Shown: positions 7,820 to 17,225, numbered from the stretch's first letter. The stretch is DNA of 64,000 bases from Stutzerimonas frequens (GCF_024448335.1 NZ_JAMOHM010000012.1:62001-126000), one strand, 5' to 3'. A program made the numbers and translations. The notes: generated by a model from the sequence alone, not told the origin.

Positions 7820-8484
7820 TGCGCCTGCTGCTGGTCGAAGACAGCGTGCCGCTGGCCGATGAACTGATCGCCAGTCTCAACCGCCAGGGCTACGCCACCG
7901 ACTGGCTCGCCGATGGCCGAGACGCCGAATACCAGGGCGCCAGCGAGCCCTACGACCTGATCGTTCTCGACCTCGGATTGCCGGGCAAACCGGGGCTCGA
8001 GGTATTGCGCGCCTGGCGCGCCGCCGGGGTCGCCACCCCGGTACTGATCCTCACCGCGCGCGGCTCCTGGGCCGAGCGCATCGACGGCCTCAAGGCCGGT
8101 GCCGACGACTACCTGACCAAACCCTTCCATCCCGAGGAGCTGCTGCTGCGCATCCAGGCGCTGCTGCGCCGTGCCCACGGTCTGGCCAACCAGCCGCTGC
8201 TGCAGGCTGGCGGCCTGGAACTGGACGAATCGCGCCAGTGCTGCCGCAAGGACGGCAAGGACATCGAACTGACCGCCGGCGAGTTCCGCCTGCTGCGCTA
8301 TTTCATGCTGCATCCGGGGCAGCTGCTGTCGAAAAGTCAGCTCACCGAACACCTCTACGACGGTGAAACCGAGCGCGACTCCAACGTCATCGAGGTGCAC
8401 ATCAATCGGCTGCGCGGCAAGCTCGGCCGCGAATTGATCGAAACGCGCCGCGGCCAGGGCTATCGCTTCGGCGGCCAGCCGTGA
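7819..8484 (+). CDS. bqsR: OmpR-family response regulator, BqsR/CarR-like
   Basis: A 221-residue regulator. The receiver domain spans about 1-115 with the phospho-acceptor Asp51 ([10 protein letters not shown]), acidic pair ED7-8 and the LTKPF lysine near 101. The winged-helix DNA-binding domain follows with [27 protein letters not shown] and the final RRGQGYRF. The sequence resembles, from memory, BqsR/CarR of P. aeruginosa, which answers Fe(II) and calcium. It lies after two PepSY genes and overlaps the kinase gene by 4 bp. The symbol depends on this recalled similarity and on the RExxE motif of the partner; PhoP/QseB-type naming would be the alternative. Confidence 0.65.
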   Translation: MRLLLVEDSVPLADELIASLNRQGYATDWLADGRDAEYQGASEPYDLIVLDLGLPGKPGLEVLRAWRAAGVATPVLILTARGSWAERIDGLKAGADDYLTKPFHPEELLLRIQALLRRAHGLANQPLLQAGGLELDESRQCCRKDGKDIELTAGEFRLLRYFMLHPGQLLSKSQLTEHLYDGETERDSNVIEVHINRLRGKLGRELIETRRGQGYRFGGQP

Positions 8485-9797
8485 AGTCGATCCAGCGCAG
8501 CCTCAGCCTGGCGCTGATCGCCACCCTGCTACTGGTCGCGCTGGTGTTGGTGCAGACCAGCCTGTGGCTGTTCGAGTCAGGCCTCAGGCGCAGCCTGGAA
8601 ACCGACCTGCGCGAGGAAACCGAGGGGCTGCTGATCGCTCTGGTGAAAGGACCGAACGGTGACCAGCTGGATGTGCAGCGCCTCAACCCACGTTATCAGC
8701 GGCCGTTTTCCGGTCACTACTTCAAGATCGAGCTGCCCGGCCGCACCTGGCGCTCACGCTCGCTGTGGGACGCCACGCCGCAATGGCCGGAGCGCCCGGG
8801 GCTGACCGAGGAGCTCATGGAGGGCCCGCAAGGCCAGCGCCTGCTGGGTTACCGCGCCGAGTACCGCCGCGACGGACAGCCGATCGTCATCAGCGTGGCG
8901 CAGGACTACACGCCGGTTCTCGACAGCTTCGCCCGCGTGCGGCTGAGCGGCCTGGGACTGGTCGGTTTCGCCCTGCTCGCCCTGCTGCTCTTGCAGCGCT
9001 ACGCCATGGGCCTGGCGCTGCGCCCGCTGGAACGTGCCCGGCTGCAGATCGCCCAGCTGCAACAGGGCCAGCGCCAGCAACTGGATCAGCAGGCGCCGGT
9101 CGAACTGCAGCCGCTGGTGGAGCAAATCAATCATCTGCTCAGCCACACCGAGGAGACCCTGCAACGCTCACGGCACGCACTGGGCAACCTCGGCCATGCG
9201 CTGAAAACACCACTGGCGGTACTCGGCAGCCTGGTGCAGCGCGAAGAACTCGCCGCCCACCCCGAACTGCAGGCCAGCCTGCAGGAGCAGCTGGAGCAGA
9301 TCCAGCAACGGGTCAGCCGCGAGCTGGGTCGCGCGCGGCTGTCGGTCGACGTGCTGCCCGGTGCGCATTTCGACTGCGACGCCGAACTGCCGGCGCTGTT
9401 CGATACCCTGGCGATGATCCACCGCTCCCACCTCGAGCTGCGCTGGCACGCCCCAGCTGGCTGCCGCCTGCCGCGTGATCGCGAGGACATGCTCGAGCTG
9501 CTGGGCAACCTGCTGGACAACGCCTGCAAATGGGCGAACAGCCGCGTCGAGCTGACCATCGAGCGATCGCGCGACGGCTTCGTGCTGCTGGTGGACGATG
9601 ACGGGCCGGGCATTCCGGCCCAGCAACGGGAGATGGTCATCAACCGCGGCGTGCGGCTGGACGAGCGCGCAGAAGGCCACGGCCTGGGGCTGGGGATCGT
9701 CAGCGATATCCTGACGGCGTGGCGTGGCGAGTGGAGCCTAGAGGAAAGTCCGCTGGGCGGGCTACGCGTGCGTATCGCACTGCCCGCGATGCGCTAA
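8481..9797 (+). CDS. bqsS: Sensor histidine kinase with RExxE motif, BqsS/CarS-like
   Basis: A 438-residue kinase. TM1 lies at about 9-30, the periplasmic sensor at about 31-152 and TM2 at 155-175. The H-box is GHALKTPL with His239, the N-box [12 protein letters not shown] near 345, and the G-boxes DDDGPGIP and GHGLGLGI near 375 and 400. The periplasmic segment opens with R44-E45-E-T-E48, an RExxE motif, the Fe(II)-binding motif described for BqsS. It overlaps the regulator gene by ATGA-type coupling, and no further gene follows on this strand. Iron sensing is inferred from the motif and the overall match; PhoQ/CreC-like sensing is the alternative. Confidence 0.65.
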   Translation: MKSIQRSLSLALIATLLLVALVLVQTSLWLFESGLRRSLETDLREETEGLLIALVKGPNGDQLDVQRLNPRYQRPFSGHYFKIELPGRTWRSRSLWDATPQWPERPGLTEELMEGPQGQRLLGYRAEYRRDGQPIVISVAQDYTPVLDSFARVRLSGLGLVGFALLALLLLQRYAMGLALRPLERARLQIAQLQQGQRQQLDQQAPVELQPLVEQINHLLSHTEETLQRSRHALGNLGHALKTPLAVLGSLVQREELAAHPELQASLQEQLEQIQQRVSRELGRARLSVDVLPGAHFDCDAELPALFDTLAMIHRSHLELRWHAPAGCRLPRDREDMLELLGNLLDNACKWANSRVELTIERSRDGFVLLVDDDGPGIPAQQREMVINRGVRLDERAEGHGLGLGIVSDILTAWRGEWSLEESPLGGLRVRIALPAMR

Positions 9798-9803
9798 GCG
9801 GGG

Positions 9804-10019
9804 CTATTGCGGGCGGGCCAGTTCGTTGCGCATGTCTTCGAGGATGGTTTCCACCAGCAGCGTGTTCTGAACCTGGTGCCCGGCGACGATGCGCGTGGCG
9901 TGGGTGCCGTTGATCGGGTAGCCGACATGGACTTCCAGACGGCCGTCCGCCTTTGGTTCGACACGGGTGCGGTATTGCGAAGTGAAGGTTTCGGCCAGGT
10001 GACGGGACAAAGTCTTCAT
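9804..10019 (-). CDS. Hypothetical protein, 71 residues
   Basis: A small soluble protein with no signal peptide or membrane segment, about half polar. Motifs such as TRVEPKADGRLEVHVGYPINGTHATRIVAGHQVQNTLLVETI look like a compact alpha/beta fold. I do not recognise a family. It ends 6 bp from the convergent kinase gene. Codon use matches its surroundings, which supports a real gene, but the ribosome-binding site (AGAGAT) is weak. Confidence 0.5.
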   Translation of the reverse strand: MKTLSRHLAETFTSQYRTRVEPKADGRLEVHVGYPINGTHATRIVAGHQVQNTLLVETILEDMRNELARPQ

Positions 10020-10123
10020 GGAGCATCTCTACAGGTGAGCCTGACACAAAGACCCTGTACCAGGCTCGGAGATTCCAGCCGTCCATCGGGAAGCGCTCAG
10101 CCTTCACCAAACTGCAACCTGTC

Positions 10124-10225
10124 TCAGCCCTTTCGTTCACCGTCGGCGTACGCCAGCCAGGCCAGCAATGCCATCGCGACGAACGCCACGCCGGACCATG
10201 TCAGTGCAGCGATCAGCAGATTCAT
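10124..10225 (-). CDS. Small single-span membrane protein, 33 residues
   Basis: The ATG at 10225 opens a 33-residue frame with one transmembrane helix (about residues 3-27, LLIAALTWSGVAFVAMALLA in part) and a charged end, DGERKG. A longer upstream reading frame has unlike composition and was not used. The size and topology resemble small membrane proteins often missed by annotation. No homologue is recognised; function unknown. Confidence 0.4.
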   Translation of the reverse strand: MNLLIAALTWSGVAFVAMALLAWLAYADGERKG

Positions 10226-10334
10226 GTCGGTCACCCGTATCGAGTTGAAACACGCCTTGAATATATGTAGCGTTGCGCGACACGTCGACCCGCTCGACAT
10301 AGGCATGTAAACCTTCGGTACAGGTGCAACGGCG

Positions 10335-11207
10335 ATGAAAAGGAAGCAATCGATCAGTCAGATACGCTGGGACCTGGCGCTGCGCTACCGGTTGATCGAG
10401 ACCATTGCCTGGTGGGAAGGCCGCCTGACCACGGGCCACCTGATGCAGAGCTTCGGCATCAGCCGCCAGCAGGCCTCGAAGGACATCAACACCTACCTCA
10501 ACGAACATGCGCCCAAAAACCTGACATATGACCGTCACCTGAAAGGCTATAAGCCGAGCAAGGCCTTCCAGCCGCTGTTCATCGACGGCAGCGCCAGCGC
10601 CTACCTGCACCTGCTCGACCAGAACCGCGTGCGCGCTCCGCACATCGAAGGCCTGGCGCTGGCCTATGCACATACGGAAGTGCTGCAGGTGCCGGACCGC
10701 AGCATCCGCCCCGAGGTGCTACGCCCGATCCTGCAGGCCTGCCGCGAGGGGCTGCGGCTGGAGAGCGAGTACGTCTCGCTGGCCAACCCGGAGGTGGAGA
10801 TCCGCGTGATGGCGCCGCACACGCTGGTCTTCACCGGCATGCGCTGGCACGTGCGCGCCTACTGCGAGAAGAACCGCGAATACCGCGACTTCGTGCTCAG
10901 CCGCTTCCGCGGCGAACCGGACCTGATGGACGAAAGCGAACATACCCGCGAGCAGGACGAAGCGTGGAACACACCGGTGACCGTGCTGATCGAGCCGGAT
11001 GCACGGCTGAGCCCGGCGCAGAAGGCGATCATCGAGGTGGATTACGGCATGCTCGACGGCCAACTGCCGGTGGAGACCCGTGGCGCCCTGGTGCAGTACG
11101 TGCTGCAGCGCTTCGGCATCGATCCGAATACGGTGCAGGCCAATGCGGCCGCGCAGCAGCTGCAGGTGGGGAATCTGCAGGCGTTGAAGGGGTGGTTGTA
11201 CTCGTGA
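10335..11207 (+). CDS. WYL-domain transcriptional regulator (BrxR/CapW/PafBC-like layout)
   Basis: A 290-residue regulator. The N-terminal winged helix (about 10-70) has DLALRYRLIETIAWWEGRLTT and SFGISRQQASKDINTYLNE. A WYL domain follows at about 125-200 with LRLESEYVSLANPEVEIR, APHTLVFTGMRWHVRAYC and YRDFVLSRFRG, and a C-terminal WCX-like region ends the protein. WYL proteins sense nucleic acid or nucleotide ligands and often control phage defence, but no defence genes adjoin this one. Next downstream, after 811 bp of repeats, is sbcDC. The target and ligand are unknown. Confidence 0.85.
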   Translation: MKRKQSISQIRWDLALRYRLIETIAWWEGRLTTGHLMQSFGISRQQASKDINTYLNEHAPKNLTYDRHLKGYKPSKAFQPLFIDGSASAYLHLLDQNRVRAPHIEGLALAYAHTEVLQVPDRSIRPEVLRPILQACREGLRLESEYVSLANPEVEIRVMAPHTLVFTGMRWHVRAYCEKNREYRDFVLSRFRGEPDLMDESEHTREQDEAWNTPVTVLIEPDARLSPAQKAIIEVDYGMLDGQLPVETRGALVQYVLQRFGIDPNTVQANAAAQQLQVGNLQALKGWLYS

Positions 11208-11230
11208 GGGTTAGGCGTAACGTGGCCACT

Positions 11231-11255
11231 TGCAGGAGCGAGCTTGCTCACGAAC
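11231..11255. repeat. REP-like palindrome of Pseudomonas type
   Basis: TGCAGGAGCGAGCTTGCTCACGAAC fits the Pseudomonas REP pattern GNAGGAGCGAGCTTGCTCGCGA with one mismatch in the palindromic arm. It lies 24 bp after the WYL gene and could act as a transcript-end stabiliser. Confidence 0.65.
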
Positions 11256-11447
11256 TGTTGCCGGCGCAGACCTATGCGTACGACGCCGCGCTTTCCTCGG
11301 CCCGACCTGCAGGTTGCGCCTTGCACGGCGCGTCACTTTTTCTTGTCTGGCCAAGAAAAAGTAACCAAAAAGAAGGCCACCACTACATACGGGTTTTGCT
11401 TCGCAAAACTTCCCTCGCTCCAGCGCTGCTCCGGGGGTCGTCGCGAA

Positions 11448-11710
11448 GGGCCATCCCTGGCCCATCGCTCCTCGCTCGGCATCCATGCCTCGCGCCCCCC
11501 TGCGCAGCACCTACGCTCGGCCTCCTGAAGGGGATTCGAGACCGAGCCGTCTGTAAGTTTATTAATAGCGGGAGGCCGCTTCGCTCGTTTACCAGTCAAA
11601 AATCTGCCAGGCGACGCCGAACGCCCCTTTCAGGAGGCCGAATGGAATCCGCGTGGAGAGGAGTGAGCGGCATGGATGCCGCGAGAGGCGTAAAGGGCCA
11701 TGGATGGCCC
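11448..11710. repeat. Long imperfect inverted repeat, arms of ~86 bp
   Basis: The left arm (11448-11533) and the reverse complement of the right arm (11624-11710) share GGGCCATCC-TGGCCC, CGGCATCCATGCC and CGGCCTCCTGAA-GGGG in the same order and spacing, with weaker sequence between. The arms also read as conserved spurious peptides that are often annotated in Pseudomonas genomes. The structure suggests two oppositely inserted copies of one dispersed non-coding element. Confidence 0.6.
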
Positions 11711-12018
11711 TTGTACGCCGGCCCCCGGAACGTGGATGGAATGAGGGAAGTCGAGCGCAGCGAGACCCGGATGCAGGGGCAAGACTTTTTGGTTCCTTTT
11801 GGGGCGACTGCCAAAAGGGACTCGCCCAGCAGGGCGAAACCAATGCACCTTCCCATCACCGCGATAGGCTGTATCCCGCGAAACCAACGTCCAAAAGCTT
11901 CGCCAGCAGAGACTCGACACGCTCCTCCGCGCCTACGGATACGCTGCACAAACGCTGCGCCCAGCCTCCTCCACCCAGCCGCGGCCCGTCGCGACACCTA
12001 CGAAGAAAACTCCCTCGC

Positions 12019-13254
12019 ATGCGCCTGATCCACACCTCCGACTGGCACCTCGGCCAGACCCTCCACGGCCAGGACCGCGACCACGAACACGCGCAGTTCC
12101 TCGCCTGGCTGCTCGACCAGCTGGTAGCCCACCGCGCCGACGCCCTGCTGATCGCCGGCGACGTGTTCGACACGGTCAACCCGCCACTCAAGGCCCAGGA
12201 GCGCCTCTACGACTTCATCGTCCGCGCCCACGAAAAGCTCCCGCAGCTGGACATCGTGATGATCGCCGGCAACCACGACTCGGGCGGGCGCATCGAGCTG
12301 CCGGCGCCGTTGATGAAGCGCCTCAATGCCCATGCCGTTGGCCGCATCAGCTGGGTCGCCGAGGGCCAGCTCGACCATCAGCGGCTGCTGGTGCCGCTGC
12401 ACGACGCCAATGGCAATACCGCCGCCTGGTGTCTCACCCTGCCCTTCCTGCGCCCGGCCGAGGTCACCGGAATGACGCTGGGCGACGACTACATGGCCGG
12501 CATTCGCCAGGTGCATGAACGCCTCATCGCCGCCGCCGAGGCCGTGCGCCAGCCCGGCCAGGCGCTGGTCGCCATGAGCCATGCGCACATGGCCGGCGGC
12601 GCGGTGTCGGAGGAGTCCGAGCGCAATATCGTCATCGGCAATGCCGAGGCCCTGCCGGCCAGCCTGTTTCCCGAGTCCGTCGCCTACGTCGCCCTCGGCC
12701 ACCTGCACAAGCCGCAGCAGGTCGCCGGGCAGGCGCGCATCCGCTATAGCGGCTCGCCGCTGCCGCTGTCCTTCGCCGAGGTCAATTACCCCCATCAGGT
12801 GCTGCTGGTCGAAGTTGACGGCGAGGCCCTGAAACAGGTCGACAGTCTGGCGGTGCCGCGTGCGGTGGAGATGATCCGCATCGGCCGCGCCCCGCTGGCC
12901 GAGGTGATCGCCGCGCTGGAGGCGCTGCCGCCCACCGGCCTGTTCGACGAACACCTGCCCTGGCTGGAGGTACGCGTGCTGCTCGACGAGCCGCTGCCGG
13001 ACCTGCGCCAGCGCATCGAAACCGCGATAACCGGCAAGGCCTGCCGGCTGGTGCGCATCGCCAGCGAATACGCCGGCAAGCGCGGCGAGACGGAGTCGGA
13101 CGTGCTCCTCGGCCTCGACCAGATCACCCCTCAGGAACTGTTCGCACGCGCCTGGGAAGAACAGTACGGCAATCCGGCAGATGAACAGGCGCTGGATGAT
13201 TTCGCCACCCTGCTGCAACGGGTCGAGTTCGCCCATGCGGAGGACGACCGATGA
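12019..13254 (+). CDS. sbcD: Exonuclease SbcD (Mre11-type nuclease subunit)
   Basis: A 411-residue nuclease subunit of SbcCD, which cleaves DNA hairpins and processes double-strand ends. Phosphoesterase motifs are in order: SDWHLG at 7-12, GDVFD near 50, GNHD near 88, SHAHM near 195 and GHLHKPQ near 232. The start is the ATG giving MRLIHTSDWHLG, as in known SbcD proteins; the reading frame upstream lies in repeat DNA. Its stop overlaps the sbcC start by 4 bp (ATGA). The long, palindrome-rich upstream DNA is notable because SbcCD acts on such structures. Confidence 0.95.
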   Translation: MRLIHTSDWHLGQTLHGQDRDHEHAQFLAWLLDQLVAHRADALLIAGDVFDTVNPPLKAQERLYDFIVRAHEKLPQLDIVMIAGNHDSGGRIELPAPLMKRLNAHAVGRISWVAEGQLDHQRLLVPLHDANGNTAAWCLTLPFLRPAEVTGMTLGDDYMAGIRQVHERLIAAAEAVRQPGQALVAMSHAHMAGGAVSEESERNIVIGNAEALPASLFPESVAYVALGHLHKPQQVAGQARIRYSGSPLPLSFAEVNYPHQVLLVEVDGEALKQVDSLAVPRAVEMIRIGRAPLAEVIAALEALPPTGLFDEHLPWLEVRVLLDEPLPDLRQRIETAITGKACRLVRIASEYAGKRGETESDVLLGLDQITPQELFARAWEEQYGNPADEQALDDFATLLQRVEFAHAEDDR

Positions 13255-16200
13255 AGATCCTCGCCATCCGCCTGAAGAACCTGGCGTCGCTGGCCGGTGA
13301 GCAGGTCATCGATTTCACCGCGGAACCCCTGGCCAGCGCCGGGCTGTTCGCCATCACCGGGCCCACCGGCGCGGGCAAGAGCACCATTCTCGACGCCCTG
13401 TGCCTGGCGCTGTTCGGCAGCACGCCGCGACTCGACAGCGTTTCGCCGCTGAACAAGGTGCCCGAGGTGGATGCCGAGATCGGCGGTGGCGACGAGCGCA
13501 ACCTGCTGCGCCGCGGCTGCGGCAGCGGTTACGCCGAGGTCGATTTCGTCGGCGTCGACGGCCACCGCTACCGCGCACGCTGGGAGGTCAAGCGCGCCCG
13601 CGAGAAGATCGACGGCCGCCTGCAGGCCAGCAGCCAGAGCCTTACGGATCTCGACAGCGGCACGCTCCTGGCCAGCGGCAAGAAACGCGAGTTTGAAGGG
13701 TTAATTCAACTCAAGCTCGGTCTCAATCTATCCCAGTTCACCAGGGCCGTTCTCCTCGCGCAAAGTGAATTCAGCGCTTTCTTAAAAGCAAAGGATGACG
13801 AGCGCGGCCAACTGCTGGAAAAGCTCACCGATACCGGCCTCTACAGCCGCCTCGGCCAGGCCGCCTTCGAGGCCGCCAAAGAGGCGAAGGAAGGCCTCGT
13901 CCGTCTGGAGCAGCAGGCTGGTGGGCTGCAACCACTGGAGCCCGAGCAGCGCGAGGTTCTGGAGAACGAACATCAGGCTCAGCTCGACGAACTGAAAGCG
14001 CTGCAGCAGCAGCTCAGGGCGCTGGAAGCGCAGCGGCAATGGCTCAGCGAACTGCAGCGTCTGGAAAACGAGCGCGAAGCGGCATGCCAGCAACTGCAGG
14101 ATGCCGAAGACGAGCGCAAAAACCTCGCCGAGGCCCGGCGCATCCTCGACCTGTTCGAGCAACTGGCGCCGCAACGCCATCGTTTCCTGCGCCTGCAGGA
14201 TCTCGGCCCGCTGCTGGACAAGGCCGCCGACAGCCTGGCGCGCCTGCAGCATGAGGAACAGGCCGTGCAGCAGCGCCTGGCCGAGCTGCAGAGCCAATGC
14301 AGCGCCGCCAGCGAGCAACTGCGTTCGGCCGAACAGGCGCGCCAGGACGCCGAGCCGCGGCTCGTCCAGGCGCGCCGTGAAGAGGAACGCCTGCAGCATC
14401 TGAATGCCGACCTGACCACTATCCGCGAGGACAGCACCCGGGCCGATGCCGAGGTGACTGCAGGCGCAGCGACGCTCACGCAGCTCGCCGAACGCCAGCA
14501 GCGCGCCGCGGCGGAACTTGCCGCGCTGAGCCAGCAACTGGACAAGAGCACCGCGCTGCAACCGCTCTGCAGCGCCTGGGACGGCTACCGCCCGCGCCTG
14601 CAACAGGCCGTGCAGCTGGCGGCACGGCTGCATCAAGGTCAGGGCGAACTCCCGGCATTGGAAGCGCGGGCCAAGGCCGCCGAAAACCAGCAAAGCCTGG
14701 CCCGCGAGGCGCTAGACGCTCTGCAACGTGAGCGCGGCAGCCAAGTCGGCCTGGCCGAACAGCTCACCCAACTGCACGGGCAGCTGGACCAATGGCGCCA
14801 GGCCGAGCGCGAAACTGCGGCCCTGCGCGAGCTTTGGGCGCAGCAACGCGGGCTCGAAACCAGCCGACGCGAACTGAGCGATGCCACCACCGGCCAGCAG
14901 GCCGAGCTGGATGGCCTGGTGCCGCTGGGCAAGCAGGTTCGCGTCGAGCGCGACGCCGCCGAGCAGGCGCTGAACGTCACCCTCGCCTTGCTCGAACGCC
15001 AGCGCCTGGCGCGCAGTGCGAATGTCGAGGCGCTACGCGCCGCGCTGGTGCCGGGCGAGCCCTGCCCGGTCTGTGGCAGCCAGGAACATCCCTGGCATGC
15101 GGCCGATACCCTGCTCGCAGGCCTCGATCAGCAGGACGACCGCGAGGCCGAACGCGCCCGCGAAGCACTGCAGGCCCAGGACCAGCGCCTGCAGGAACTG
15201 CGCGATCGCCATGTCGCGCTCAGCACTCAATTGCGTCAGAGCCAACAGCGGCAGGTGGAAGTCGAGGCGCAGCTGCAGGCGCTGGCCCCGCGTCTGCACG
15301 CCCTGCCAGCGCATGCCGAACTGCTTCGCCAACCCGAAGGAACACGCGCGGACTGGCTGGAAGCCCAACTGGCGAACCTGAACCAACAGATCGCCGATGC
15401 CAGCCGGCAGCAACAACAACTGCTCGGGTTGCAACAGCGCAGCGAAACCCTCCAGCAGGCCTGGCAGGCCGCGCGCGAGGCCTGTGTCGAGGCGACTCAA
15501 CAGCTCGCGCGCCAGCGCGATGCCCTGGCCCGCGATAGCCAACAACTCGACGAGGAGCTGGCTGCCTTCGCCGAACTGCTGCCAGTCAAGCAACTGCAGC
15601 GCTGGCGCGAAGACCCGGCGCAGACCTTTATGCAGCTGGACGCCAGCATCGCCACGCGGCTGCAGCAGCTGCTGGCGCAGACCGAGCTGAGTGAGGAGCT
15701 GCGCCAGGGCGAACAGCGCCGCAGCGACGAGCAGTTGCAGCAGCGCCATCGCCAGGAGAAACAGGCAGGCTGCAGCGCGCGACTGGCTGAGCGCGAGAAA
15801 TTGCTGCTCGCCTGCCAGCAGACGCTGCGGGCCAGCCTCGGCGGGCAAAGCAGCGCCAGCGCCTGGCAACAGCAGCTGGATGCAGCCATCCAGACTGCGC
15901 GGCAAACCCAGGCCGGGATCGATCAGCAGCTCAACGAGAGCAAACTTGGCCTGACGCGCCTGCACAGCGAGCAACAGAACTGCCGCCAGCGCCACGCCGA
16001 GTTGCAGCAGGAACGCGACGCGCTGAACGCGGAACTGGGCGCCTGGCGTACCGCCCATCCGGCACTGGACGACATCACCCTCGCCCAGCTGCTGCAGATG
16101 GACGACACGTTGCTGGCCGAGGCGCGCCAGCGCCTGCAGCAGAACGCCGAAACCCTGACCCGCTGCCGCGAACGGCTGGATGGCTGCCTCAATCGGCTGG

Positions 16201-16904
16201 CCAGCCACCAGCAGCAACAGGCCGAAGTGCCGGAAGCCGAGCAGTTGCAACAGGCACATGCCGAACAGCTGCACCGCTGCGAACAGGCCGAGCAGCGCTG
16301 CGCCGAAACCCTGGCCGCGCTGCTCGACGACGACAAGCGCCGCCGCCAGAGCCAGGCGTTGCTGGCACAGATCGGCGAGGCGCGCGCCGAAATGCAGCGC
16401 TGGGGGCGTATCGCCGCGCTGATCGGCTCAAGCGACGGCGGCGCCTTCCGCAAGATCGCCCAGGCCTACAACCTGGATCTTCTGGTGCAGCACGCCAACG
16501 TGCAGCTGCGCCAACTGGCGCGGCGTTATCGGCTCAAGCGCGGCGGCAGTCCGCTGGGGTTGCTGGTAATGGATACCGAGATGGGCGACGAGCTGCGCTC
16601 GGTGCATTCGCTGTCCGGCGGCGAGACCTTCCTCGTTTCGCTGGCCCTGGCACTGGGCCTGGCCTCGATGGCATCGAGCAAGCTCAGGATCGAATCGCTG
16701 TTTATCGACGAGGGCTTCGGCAGCCTCGATCCCGAGTCGCTGCAGATCGCCATGGACGCGCTGGATTCGCTGCAAGCCCAGGGCCGCAAGGTGGCAGTGA
16801 TCAGCCACGTGGCCGAGATGCACGAACGCATCCCGGTGCAGATTCAGGTGCAGCGTCAGGGCAACGGGCAGAGCGGGCTGAAGATCGTCGGCGGGCTGTC
16901 CTAG
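13251..16904 (+). CDS. sbcC: Exonuclease SbcC (Rad50-type SMC ATPase)
   Basis: A 1217-residue SMC-like ATPase. Walker A is GPTGAGKST near residue 38. Two very long glutamine/leucine-rich coiled coils flank a zinc hook CPVC (Cys605, Cys608) followed by GSQEHPW. The C-terminal lobe carries the ABC signature LSGGETFLVSLALALGLA and Walker B SLFIDEGFGSLDPES near 1145. The hook dimerises and the heads drive ATP-dependent opening for SbcD. The length is at the upper end of the usual range (E. coli 1048), with the extra residues lying in the coiled coils. It is translationally coupled to sbcD. Confidence 0.95.
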   Translation: MKILAIRLKNLASLAGEQVIDFTAEPLASAGLFAITGPTGAGKSTILDALCLALFGSTPRLDSVSPLNKVPEVDAEIGGGDERNLLRRGCGSGYAEVDFVGVDGHRYRARWEVKRAREKIDGRLQASSQSLTDLDSGTLLASGKKREFEGLIQLKLGLNLSQFTRAVLLAQSEFSAFLKAKDDERGQLLEKLTDTGLYSRLGQAAFEAAKEAKEGLVRLEQQAGGLQPLEPEQREVLENEHQAQLDELKALQQQLRALEAQRQWLSELQRLENEREAACQQLQDAEDERKNLAEARRILDLFEQLAPQRHRFLRLQDLGPLLDKAADSLARLQHEEQAVQQRLAELQSQCSAASEQLRSAEQARQDAEPRLVQARREEERLQHLNADLTTIREDSTRADAEVTAGAATLTQLAERQQRAAAELAALSQQLDKSTALQPLCSAWDGYRPRLQQAVQLAARLHQGQGELPALEARAKAAENQQSLAREALDALQRERGSQVGLAEQLTQLHGQLDQWRQAERETAALRELWAQQRGLETSRRELSDATTGQQAELDGLVPLGKQVRVERDAAEQALNVTLALLERQRLARSANVEALRAALVPGEPCPVCGSQEHPWHAADTLLAGLDQQDDREAERAREALQAQDQRLQELRDRHVALSTQLRQSQQRQVEVEAQLQALAPRLHALPAHAELLRQPEGTRADWLEAQLANLNQQIADASRQQQQLLGLQQRSETLQQAWQAAREACVEATQQLARQRDALARDSQQLDEELAAFAELLPVKQLQRWREDPAQTFMQLDASIATRLQQLLAQTELSEELRQGEQRRSDEQLQQRHRQEKQAGCSARLAEREKLLLACQQTLRASLGGQSSASAWQQQLDAAIQTARQTQAGIDQQLNESKLGLTRLHSEQQNCRQRHAELQQERDALNAELGAWRTAHPALDDITLAQLLQMDDTLLAEARQRLQQNAETLTRCRERLDGCLNRLASHQQQQAEVPEAEQLQQAHAEQLHRCEQAEQRCAETLAALLDDDKRRRQSQALLAQIGEARAEMQRWGRIAALIGSSDGGAFRKIAQAYNLDLLVQHANVQLRQLARRYRLKRGGSPLGLLVMDTEMGDELRSVHSLSGGETFLVSLALALGLASMASSKLRIESLFIDEGFGSLDPESLQIAMDALDSLQAQGRKVAVISHVAEMHERIPVQIQVQRQGNGQSGLKIVGGLS

Positions 16905-16905
16905 C

Positions 16906-16927
16906 GGTCGCGCTTTCAGGCGCGACC
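16906..16927 (+). terminator. Hairpin after sbcC
   Basis: GGTCGCGC-TTTCAG-GCGCGACC forms a perfect 8 bp stem directly after the sbcC stop codon. Only TT follows, so an intrinsic terminator of low efficiency is possible. Confidence 0.45.
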
Positions 16928-17027
16928 TTGCCGCCTTCGCAGACTCGGCACTGACAGGCTTGCGGCCATCGGTCCGCTTGTGTTTCGCCAGCATCGGCCG
17001 TAAGGTTCGCGCGTTTTTCTTATCCGC

Positions 17028-17225
17028 CCAGGTGTGCACGACCGCAAGGTCCGCATTAAACGGGAAGCCGGTGCGCTCGAAGAGCAAGGCCGGCGCTGCC
17101 CCCGCAACGGTAATCGACCGCGATCCTCAGGAATCGCCGTCCGCTCGACAACCACTGTGTTCCGACATGGGAAGGTGAGCGTGATGCGTGTCGAAAGCCC
17201 GGAGACCGGCCTGACGGATTCGACT
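17028..17225 (+). ncRNA. Cobalamin (AdoCbl) riboswitch
   Basis: The aptamer shows the diagnostic parts in order: AGGTG at 17030, GGGAAGCCGGTGCG, GCGCTGCCCCCGCAACGGTAA (the B12 box region near 17088-17108), GGGAAGGTGAG near 17170 and AAGCCCGGAGACCGGCC near 17205. It lies in the leader of btuB. Vitamin B12 binding should repress the outer membrane receptor. The downstream hairpins that could carry out the switch are listed next. Confidence 0.9.

Larger units (their letters stand above)
11208..12018. other. 811 bp repeat-rich non-coding region upstream of sbcD
   Basis: No credible gene is seen: the open frames in it are GC-bias artefacts in several phases, and the long frame running into sbcD starts far upstream of the conserved SbcD N-terminus. 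The region holds a REP-like sequence (11231-11255), an outer pair of A/T-rich motifs (GCCAAGAAAAAGTAACC near 11350 and its inverted relative near 11790), a small perfect hairpin GTTTTGC-TTC-GCAAAAC at about 11392-11408, and the large inverted repeat listed separately. A T/A-rich centre (about 11550-11610) separates the arms. Confidence 0.6.

Noticed and set aside
11653..12018. N-terminal extension of the sbcD frame
   Set aside because: The extension lies in repeat DNA and would precede the conserved MRLIHTSDWHLG start.
11998..13236. 412-codon open frame antisense to sbcD
   Set aside because: It mirrors the sbcD codon pattern in a GC-rich gene, has no recognisable domain, and sbcD itself has all catalytic motifs.
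15033..16274. 413-codon open frame antisense to sbcC
   Set aside because: Leucine/glutamine-rich shadow of the sbcC coiled coil; no start signal and no family features.
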